Part shown: piece after piece, positions 58,515-64,000 of the stretch
How the letters are laid out: each line of letters begins with the position of its first letter
How positions within the stretch are numbered: the first letter of the stretch is position 1
Assembly: GCF_913773635.1 (NCBI RefSeq)
Contig: NZ_CAJYGQ010000013.1
Coordinates: 385,951-449,950, forward strand
Origin: an uncultured Mucilaginibacter sp.
Lineage (GTDB): Bacteria; Bacteroidota; Bacteroidia; Sphingobacteriales; Sphingobacteriaceae
Direction of reading: 5' to 3'
Length of the DNA stretch: 64,000 bases
Notes under the pieces: model-generated
Told to the model about the DNA's origin: nothing
Database searches by the model: none
Seen by the model: the letters and a program-made list of their open reading frames with translations, nothing else
Translations under genes and position numbers: made by a program

Positions 58515-59352
58515 TGCATTTCTGCAAGCTGTGCCTCCAGTATGGAATACTTATACCAAAGGTTGACTTTACTTTGCTTTTATCCATAACCGAAAAAACA
58601 GGTCTTGTTGCCGGGGTTGGATATTGAGAAGTACGAATAGGATTAACCTTAACGGTAGCACCTGCAATATCAAAAATCCCTACAGCAAAATCATACCACG
58701 ATGTTACCCCCTCATTGCTGTAATGATAAATGCCGTATTGCTGATTATCGGCTTCAATTATGTCCAAAATACAAGCCGCTAAATCAACGGCGTAGGTTGG
58801 TGTACCAATCTGGTCGGCAATTATATTCAGTTCTTCGCGCTCGGCACCAAGCTTCAGCATAGTTTTAACAAAGTTGTTACCATATTCGGAGTACAACCAA
58901 CTTGTGCGCAGTATATAATGCTTATCTAAACTTTGAACAATGTCTTGCTCTCCTTCAAGCTTGGTTAGGCCGTAAACGTTAATCGGTGCAGCAACATCAC
59001 TTTCGGTCAGCAAAAATGGCGTATTGCCTTCAAATACAAAGTCGGTTGATACGTGCACCAGCACTGCACTAAATTGCTTACATAATTGTGCTAAGTTGGC
59101 TGCGCCGTCTTTATTAACTTTTCTTGAAGTCTCTACATCGCTTTCGGCCTTATCAACGGCAGTATAGGCAGCACAATTGATAACGTACTCAGGCTTATAT
59201 GTTTCAAACAGATTTTCGAGCGCTTCTATATTCAATACATTGGCTTCCTCTTCGGCCGGAAACTTCAGGAATTCAATTCCACGTTCGTTGGTAACTTTTT
59301 TTAAACATTGTCCTAATTGGCCCGAGCCGCCAAAAACCAGCGTTGTTTTCAT
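58495..59352 (-). CDS. rfbD: dTDP-4-dehydrorhamnose reductase
   Basis: 285 residues of the SDR fold. Makes dTDP-L-rhamnose by NADPH reduction. GGSGQLGQCL (8-17) is the cofactor glycine motif; NCAAYTAVDKAESD (59-72), VSTDFVFEG and YGLTKLEGE (catalytic Y and K) are typical. The rmlA, rmlB and rmlC genes are not in the window. With the UXS-like gene at 63672 it hints at nearby cell-surface sugar synthesis. It overlaps the 3' end of miaA by 20 nt, tail to tail. Confidence 0.93.
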   Translation of the reverse strand: MKTTLVFGGSGQLGQCLKKVTNERGIEFLKFPAEEEANVLNIEALENLFETYKPEYVINCAAYTAVDKAESDVETSRKVNKDGAANLAQLCKQFSAVLVHVSTDFVFEGNTPFLLTESDVAAPINVYGLTKLEGEQDIVQSLDKHYILRTSWLYSEYGNNFVKTMLKLGAEREELNIIADQIGTPTYAVDLAACILDIIEADNQQYGIYHYSNEGVTSWYDFAVGIFDIAGATVKVNPIRTSQYPTPATRPVFSVMDKSKVKSTFGISIPYWRHSLQKCINRLQQ

Positions 59353-59872
59353 GATAGCAGTTATTTACACCGAAATTAATAAAAATACCATTGGATAAGG
59401 TATCGCTGTACGACAACTTTAATTAACTGTTATGAAACATTGGCAAAATTTTTGAGACCATATCAATAAATTAAAAGAGGTGAAGTTTAAAATTAGTTGT
59501 TAATTTCTAATTAGATTTTCGTTTGAGAGACAGTTGGCAACAACTTTTTTACAAATGATAAACATTTTTAATTAAAGATTATTTTATTAAAATATTTTTT
59601 GTTGAAAACACCTATTTTATAAAATTTAATTATACACAAACAAAATATTATTATTATTGTAATGAATATCGTGGTTTTTTTAGTAAGTTGTAAGTTAAGA
59701 TTACTAAATTGAATGTTACAATTTTATGTTTAACTGTAGCTTATTCATTTCATTTAGTATCATATTCCTGCTCTCTCTAAGTAAATCATTTGATTTTGTT
59801 TCAATTTTTAGTAAAGGCACATAATCAACCAGTTCATATAATTTTTGTAATCGAATCATAATTTCATCGTCA
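59353..59872. other. AT-rich gap between rfbD and gldK
   Basis: 520 nt, distinctly more AT-rich than the flanks (runs such as TTTAATTATACACAAAC and ATTATTATTATTG near 59625-59665). It contains the only candidate small frame (59716-59859, minus) and the gldK leader. No clear promoter was selected; no repeat family is recognised. Confidence 0.35.
59716..59859 (-). CDS. Possible 47-residue protein or gene remnant
   Basis: On the minus strand an ATG at 59859 opens a frame that reads like a genuine amphipathic helix rich in L, K, E and N (MIRLQKLYELVDYVPLLKIE, continuing to LNIKL) and ends at TAA 59716-59718. Composition looks coding, but 47 residues alone could be a decayed 3' end of a lost gene or a small protein. 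The longer frame reaching 60150 merely runs antisense to gldK. Confidence 0.3.
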   Translation of the reverse strand: MIRLQKLYELVDYVPLLKIETKSNDLLRESRNMILNEMNKLQLNIKL

Positions 59873-61261
59873 ATGAATATTAAGTTTTCACATTTTGCTC
59901 TCACCTTTTCGGTTGCTGTAGCTTTTACGGCCTGTAAAACCAACCGACGCCTGGATGGCATGGACAGAGTAGGTACATCTAAAACTACTTTGCAATCACT
60001 TACGCCACTTGCCCCACACGGAATGGTATTCGTTCCTGCAGGTTCTATTATTGAAAAAGATGTCGTTACCGACACATCAATGGCAGTTGATACTGTTCCA
60101 AGAACAGTAACAGTAAGTGCCTTCTTTATGGACCAAACAGAAGTAACCAATAAACAGTACAGAACCTTTGTTGACTGGGTTGCAGATTCGGTTGCTGTGA
60201 CTGATTACCTTAAAGACGATAAGTACTTCCAAAAGAAAAAGAATTCTACCGTTAAAGCTAAAAAAGGTACCGGTAAAAATCAGCAAACTGTTGATATCCC
60301 TACCTTTGCTGATACTACACGTGCTATTGACTGGAGCAAAGTAGGTGGCAAAACACCACTTTGGCAAAGTAACGATCCGGTAATTAAAGGTGCATTATAT
60401 GGCAAGCTTTATACCATGGAAAATGGTAAGCCAACCCTTATTAAAGATGCCGTAGTTTACCGTTTTGACAGACTATCTGTAAACCGCTCAGGTGCCAGCA
60501 AGTACATTACTGATACTGTTGCTGTACCGCCAAACACCAAAGTTTGGTCTAATGATTTTCCTAACTCCCAAATGGAGATGATGGATAATAACTACTACAC
60601 CAACCGTAGTTACGATGAGCATCCGGTTGTTGGCGTAAACTGGAAACAAGCCCGTGCATTTACCGATTGGAGAAGCAAAATGATTTATGCTACCACTGGC
60701 GAACGTTCACTTGCCCGTTTATATAACTTACGTTTTAACCTGCCTACAGAAGCCCAATGGGAATATGCAGCTTCTGCTGATAAAAAGCAGGAAGACTTTG
60801 ACAAACTTGCTACCGTTAATCTTAAAGACAAAAAAACAAAGAAAAACGTTGACATGCTTGCTGTAAACTTTAAACAACAGGAAGGTGATTACCGTAAAGA
60901 TGGTGGAACTTTTACCATGCACGTTAAATCATATGCACCTAACAAAGTTGGTTTATATAATATGATGGGTAACGTATCTGAATGGACGCTTGATGCTTTC
61001 AGCCCTTCATACAAAGAGCTTGTGCATGATCTTAACCCGGTGTTATTATATGATGCAGCAGATAACGAAAGTGAAGCTATGCGTCGTAAAGTTATAAGAG
61101 GCGGATCATGGAAAGATAATGGTAACATGCTTACTCCATCAACCCGTAACTATGAAATTCAAAATGTATCTCACTCGTACATTGGTTTCAGATGTGTTAT
61201 GCCGGCACCTGATATTGTAATTGAACAAACTAAAACCAGAAAACTGGCTAAAGGCAACTAA
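59873..61261 (+). CDS. gldK: GldK-like lipoprotein of the type IX/gliding apparatus
   Basis: 462 residues. The lipoprotein signal ends in FTAC (C21). The rest is a sulfatase-modifying-factor (SUMF1) fold: GMVFVPAG, FFMDQTEVTNKQYRTFVDWV, the HPVVGVNWKQARAFTDWRS segment, LPTEAQWEYAA, GNVSEWTLDAF and VIRGGSWKD. The WVADSV and VWSNDFPNS segments match GldK rather than GldJ. GldK (PorK) forms the periplasmic ring of the type IX secretion system with GldN. The gene is directly followed by gldN; gldL and gldM, normally between them, are absent here. Confidence 0.85.
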   Translation: MNIKFSHFALTFSVAVAFTACKTNRRLDGMDRVGTSKTTLQSLTPLAPHGMVFVPAGSIIEKDVVTDTSMAVDTVPRTVTVSAFFMDQTEVTNKQYRTFVDWVADSVAVTDYLKDDKYFQKKKNSTVKAKKGTGKNQQTVDIPTFADTTRAIDWSKVGGKTPLWQSNDPVIKGALYGKLYTMENGKPTLIKDAVVYRFDRLSVNRSGASKYITDTVAVPPNTKVWSNDFPNSQMEMMDNNYYTNRSYDEHPVVGVNWKQARAFTDWRSKMIYATTGERSLARLYNLRFNLPTEAQWEYAASADKKQEDFDKLATVNLKDKKTKKNVDMLAVNFKQQEGDYRKDGGTFTMHVKSYAPNKVGLYNMMGNVSEWTLDAFSPSYKELVHDLNPVLLYDAADNESEAMRRKVIRGGSWKDNGNMLTPSTRNYEIQNVSHSYIGFRCVMPAPDIVIEQTKTRKLAKGN

Positions 61262-61288
61262 TAACAAACACATAAGATTGATTTAGCA

Positions 61289-61316
61289 GATGCAGTGTAA
61301 GCAGTTATACTGCATC
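61289..61316 (+). promoter_or_regulatory. Intercistronic hairpin between gldK and gldN
   Basis: GATGCAGTGTAA, loop GCAG, TTATACTGCATC (61289-61316): a 12-bp stem with one wobble pair, in the 74-nt gap. No T-run follows, so it is not a normal terminator; it could set mRNA processing or stability. Confidence 0.4.
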
Positions 61317-61335
61317 ACAACAACAACTTAGAACG

Positions 61336-62526
61336 ATGAAAAAATTAACGCATAAATTTTACGTAACTGCCTTTAGCCTTATAGCCTTGGTGGCAGTAAC
61401 CACCACTGCTGATGCGCAAAAAAGAAAAAGCAGAAGTACGAAGGCTCGTACAACAAAGTCGAAACCGGTTGTAAAACCTGCGTACACTGCGCAAACTGAA
61501 CCAGTGGTTACTGAAACGGCAACACCTGTGGTAACTCCGCCGGTTAATGCCCAAACCAATATGCCTAAAGATTCGTTACCTACAGACACTTTGCCTGTAA
61601 TGGACGGTTTCTTCAAAAGCGAAATGTTTAACAATGCTAAGGCTTATAACTATCCGGCAATACAAGCCCGCGATGCTCGTTTTTACAAACGTATTTGGAG
61701 AGACATTGACGTAAACGACCCTAAAAATGCATTGCTTAACGTACCTGGTGCAACCCTTGCAGAAATTGTATTAGAAGGTTTACGTTCAGGAAAGCTTACT
61801 GCTTATGATCCAAGCCCTACCAATAACGATAGCACGTTTGCAACTCGTATCAACATGTTAGGTGCAATGTCTCGTTTTCAGGATAGCACGATGGTAGATC
61901 AGTTTGATGCCAACGGTAATAAAATTGGTTCAAAAATGGTACTTAATGACTTTAATCCGGCATCTATTACTAAGTTCAGAACCAAAGAAGATATTTACTT
62001 TGATAAAAAACGTTCAATGGTTGTAACCCGCATTATTGGTATTGCTCCTTTAAAAGCAATACAAGCTGCAGGTACTACTGTAGGTGAAGCACCGGTGTTC
62101 TGGTTATATTTCCCTCAGTGCCGCGACTTCTTTGCAACTAAAGACGTATCTGATCCGGACCGAAATCTTTATGACACCAGCTTAGATGATATCTTCTTAC
62201 AAAAAAGATACACCAGCACAATTGTACGTGAGAGCGGATCAAATACTCAGCGTACCACCGCTCAAATTGCTTCAGCAAATGCGGCATTAGCAGGTACAGC
62301 TACTGATGTTTTGAACGCAGAACAAGACAAGTCGGCAAAGTCGAAGAATATCGAGAGCAAAATTCAGAACTTCAAGAGCAAAACCTGGAGTTACGAAATT
62401 CAAAAAACGCAAACTGCTGCTGAGAAAAAAGCTGCAGAGAAAGCGAAAAAGGACGCTGAAAAAGCTCAGAAAGATGCACAAAAGGCAGAATCAAAGACTG
62501 CTTCTGCGCAGGGTAAAAAGAGCTAA
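61336..62526 (+). CDS. gldN: GldN-like type IX secretion protein
   Basis: 396 residues with signal peptide (MKKLTHKFYV...TTTADAQ). A Lys/Thr/Pro-rich linker (about 28-75) precedes the GldN core: DARFYKRIWRDIDVNDPKN, IVLEGLRSGKLTAYDP, FRTKEDIYFDKKRSMVVTRI, GEAPVFWLYFPQCRDFFATK. The last 45 residues are an alanine-lysine coiled tail (EKKAAEKAKKDAEKAQKDAQ). GldN (PorN) pairs with GldK in the outer-membrane-attached ring of the type IX secretion system. It ends before a strong terminator. Confidence 0.88.
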   Translation: MKKLTHKFYVTAFSLIALVAVTTTADAQKRKSRSTKARTTKSKPVVKPAYTAQTEPVVTETATPVVTPPVNAQTNMPKDSLPTDTLPVMDGFFKSEMFNNAKAYNYPAIQARDARFYKRIWRDIDVNDPKNALLNVPGATLAEIVLEGLRSGKLTAYDPSPTNNDSTFATRINMLGAMSRFQDSTMVDQFDANGNKIGSKMVLNDFNPASITKFRTKEDIYFDKKRSMVVTRIIGIAPLKAIQAAGTTVGEAPVFWLYFPQCRDFFATKDVSDPDRNLYDTSLDDIFLQKRYTSTIVRESGSNTQRTTAQIASANAALAGTATDVLNAEQDKSAKSKNIESKIQNFKSKTWSYEIQKTQTAAEKKAAEKAKKDAEKAQKDAQKAESKTASAQGKKS

Positions 62527-62542
62527 GCTATTTCGGTCTAGT

Positions 62543-62578
62543 AAAAAGGCGGTAAGTTCACACTTACCGCCTTTTTTT
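62543..62578 (+). terminator. Terminator after gldN
   Basis: AAAAAGGCGGTAAG (62543-62556), loop TTCACA, CTTACCGCCTTTTT (62563-62576) with further Ts: a perfect 14-bp stem 16 nt after the gldN stop. Confidence 0.85.
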
Positions 62579-62732
62579 ATTCGTAATATTTCTTTAATTA
62601 CCAATTGAATATCATTTACAAATTAGTTAATTTTATAAATCATTAGCCGATACTGCTATTGTTGAAAATAATTCAAATTTCAACGACTTCTATTACGGTA
62701 TTTATACTTTATATTTCACATCTACATATTAC

Positions 62733-63614
62733 ATGCATTCACAACTTGCGCCATTTTTAAAAGATGGAGTTACTTTTATTGAAAGAGACTCATATGTTGA
62801 GTTCCCTATATTACGCCATTCTGAAGGGCTAAAAGCAAATGCCTACTATTTTGGTAATGCTGAGTGGGCAGAAGAGTATTTAACCTATTGCCACCGTAGC
62901 GATACTTTTAAAAGCCGCTGGGAGGCCGCCAGTGGTGATTGGACCGACAAGGTGGTAATTGACATTGGTTGTGGCCCTGGCAATGTTTATGCTACACTGC
63001 AAGGCAAACCAAAGCAGTTAATAGGTGTAGATGTGGCCCCAAAATCGTTGGAGCTTGCAGGTAAGTTAGGCTATACTTCTGTGTTGGCAGATGCTAATAA
63101 TCTTCCATTTAAATCGGCTATTGCTGATGTAGTTGTCTTAAATGCTGCCTTGCATCACTGTGAAAACATGGATTCAGTACTTAAAGAAGCTGCGCGGCTT
63201 GTAAAGCCGGGTGGCGTGTTAGTTACCGACCATGACCCTCAGTACTCCGCATGGAATTATAAAGGCTTAGGAAAGCTTTTATGGAATCTAAGGCTGGTTT
63301 ACTACCGCCTGATAGGCTACAGCTTTCATAAGACCTCCGATCAGCAAAAATGGGGGCTTGCCTGCGAAATACATCACCAACCCGGACATGGTGTTACCCG
63401 CGAAATGTTTGAAAGCGTTTTAGAGCCGCACGGCTTTGAGGTTAAAGTATACCCGCATAACCATGATTTAGGACGAGAGGTTTTGGAAGGTAAAACCGGT
63501 AAAGCTGAGTTTAAATATCGTTTGGGCCACGTTCTTTCAGGTCGCAACCCATCATCGCCCAACAGCGCACTTACTTTAATGTGCGTTGCAAAAAAGGTTA
63601 ACCCAATTGCTTAA
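62733..63614 (+). CDS. Class I SAM-dependent methyltransferase
   Basis: 293 residues. Motif I is VVIDIGCGPGNVYA (about 74-87), motif II VDVAPKSLELA and the ALHHCENMDSVLKEAARLVKPGGVL block complete the SAM fold (methyltransf_11 type). The region after it is unusual, with a YRLIGYSFHKTS stretch and a basic C-terminal tail. Substrate is unknown. The neighbours (gldN upstream, sugar-nucleotide genes downstream) do not fix it. A terminator follows closely. Confidence 0.8.
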   Translation: MHSQLAPFLKDGVTFIERDSYVEFPILRHSEGLKANAYYFGNAEWAEEYLTYCHRSDTFKSRWEAASGDWTDKVVIDIGCGPGNVYATLQGKPKQLIGVDVAPKSLELAGKLGYTSVLADANNLPFKSAIADVVVLNAALHHCENMDSVLKEAARLVKPGGVLVTDHDPQYSAWNYKGLGKLLWNLRLVYYRLIGYSFHKTSDQQKWGLACEIHHQPGHGVTREMFESVLEPHGFEVKVYPHNHDLGREVLEGKTGKAEFKYRLGHVLSGRNPSSPNSALTLMCVAKKVNPIA

Positions 63615-63620
63615 TACAAG

Positions 63621-63647
63621 AAAGGCGCGCATTTAATGCGCGCCTTT
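63621..63647. terminator. Terminator between methyltransferase and UXS-like gene
   Basis: AAAGGCGCGCAT (63621-63632), loop TTA, ATGCGCGCCTTT (63636-63647), a perfect 12-bp stem with flanking A and T runs, serving both convergent genes. Confidence 0.8.
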
Positions 63648-63671
63648 TATATTGGCTCTTCAAGCTAATTT

Positions 63672-64000
63672 CTATCTGTTGTATTGAGAGAATTCCTTGT
63701 GCTCGATAACGTGCTGAGGAAGTGACTTGAAATACTCGTAAGTAATTTTCAAACCTTCCTGGCGGCTTACCTTTGGCTCCCAGCCCAAAATGGCTTTTGC
63801 CTTGGTAATGTCAGGTCTTCTTTGCTTAGGGTCATCAGTTGGCAATGGTTTGCCTACCAGTTTCTGATCCGTTCCGGTTAGCTTAATGATCTCCTCACCA
63901 AATTCTTTGATGGTGATCTCATCCGGGTTACCTATGTTCATTGGCTGTACATAGTCGCTCAGTAACAAGCGGTAAATGCCCTCTACCAAATCATCTACAT
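63672..64000 (-). CDS. UDP-glucuronate decarboxylase-like epimerase, N-terminus cut
   Basis: Only the last 109 codons are in the window. The open frame continues to the edge and reads VDDLVEGIYRLLLSDYV, the usual late strand of SDR epimerases, then MNIGNPDEITIKEFGEEI and RRPDITKAKAILGWEP. The residue pattern (QRRPDI, LGWEPKV) matches UDP-glucuronate decarboxylase (UXS) or dTDP-glucose dehydratase; UXS seems most likely. It supplies UDP-xylose for surface glycans. The rfbD gene at 58495 points the same way. The Rossmann glycine motif and YxxxK lie outside the window. Confidence 0.85.
   Translation of the reverse strand, partial: VDDLVEGIYRLLLSDYVQPMNIGNPDEITIKEFGEEIIKLTGTDQKLVGKPLPTDDPKQRRPDITKAKAILGWEPKVSRQEGLKITYEYFKSLPQHVIEHKEFSQYNR

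Noticed and set aside
59716..60150. 144-residue open frame on the minus strand across the gldK start
   Set aside because: Most of it is antisense to the strongly conserved gldK N-terminus; only the last 47 codons outside gldK could be independent.
1..64000. tRNA or rRNA genes
   Set aside because: No T-loop plus acceptor-stem combination, and no rRNA-like conserved block, was recognised on either strand by eye.

Overview
The window is ordinary chromosome of a Bacteroidota species. It most resembles the family Sphingobacteriaceae (Mucilaginibacter or Pedobacter type), an inference from gene content and style. The evidence is: Bacteroidota-type promoters (TTTG or TTG, about 19 bases, then TAnnTTTG) and few Shine-Dalgarno sites; Bacteroidota-restricted families (GldK and GldN of the type IX secretion/gliding machinery, DUF4294, DUF4199, the GIN/DUF2807 domain, a DUF6588-like barrel, BatA-type membrane proteins, the small protein usually misnamed PRPP synthetase); and many short non-coding repeat families between genes. 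No rRNA, tRNA, CRISPR array, prophage or insertion sequence was seen.

Layout. 1-4505: end of aroC, a CBS-domain cysteine/cystathionine synthase, a class IV aminotransferase and an RluD-type pseudouridine synthase, all on the minus strand. 4570-8620: a secreted barrel-like protein, a D-cysteine desulfhydrase/ACC deaminase homologue, lysine 6-aminotransferase and a small winged-helix-like protein. 8758-10613: an operon of DUF4294, a glutathione-peroxidase-like thiol peroxidase and the bacillithiol deacetylase bshB1. 10723-15143: the RelA/SpoT enzyme, a Fur-family regulator and purA. 15232-20338: an aromatic block with a Phe/Tyr-rich leader peptide and attenuator, pheA, a DAHP synthase-chorismate mutase fusion, aroA and pabB. 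20470-25308: tig, clpP, clpX and AMP nucleosidase, the last with its own promoter and a long structured leader.

25439-31746: lipoproteins, a GIN-domain protein, RecQ, and a divergent pair of nucleotide-signalling genes (a class III nucleotidyl cyclase and a DisA_N-like/DACNV protein). 31765-39019: a minus-strand run of a BatA-type protein, a dihydroorotase homologue that lacks its metal ligands, three poorly known proteins, and separately a TPR sensor histidine kinase. 39304-50853: aldo/keto reductase, lipoprotein, GH20 hexosaminidase, secreted protein, trxB, LOG-family protein, guaB and a pair of M16 peptidases. 51119-64000: small hypothetical proteins, a large M14 carboxypeptidase, a CCA-type nucleotidyltransferase, a PRiA4_ORF3 protein, miaA, rfbD, gldK-gldN, a methyltransferase and the end of a UDP-glucuronate-decarboxylase-like gene.

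Most worth a second look: the complete ribosome-mediated attenuator in front of pheA; the promoter plus roughly 235-nt structured leader of amn; the cyclase/DACNV pair; the dead dihydroorotase; a repeat unit translated in frame inside aroA; gldK next to gldN with no gldL or gldM; and the density of at least eight short repeat families. No single obviously new defence or mobile system was found.
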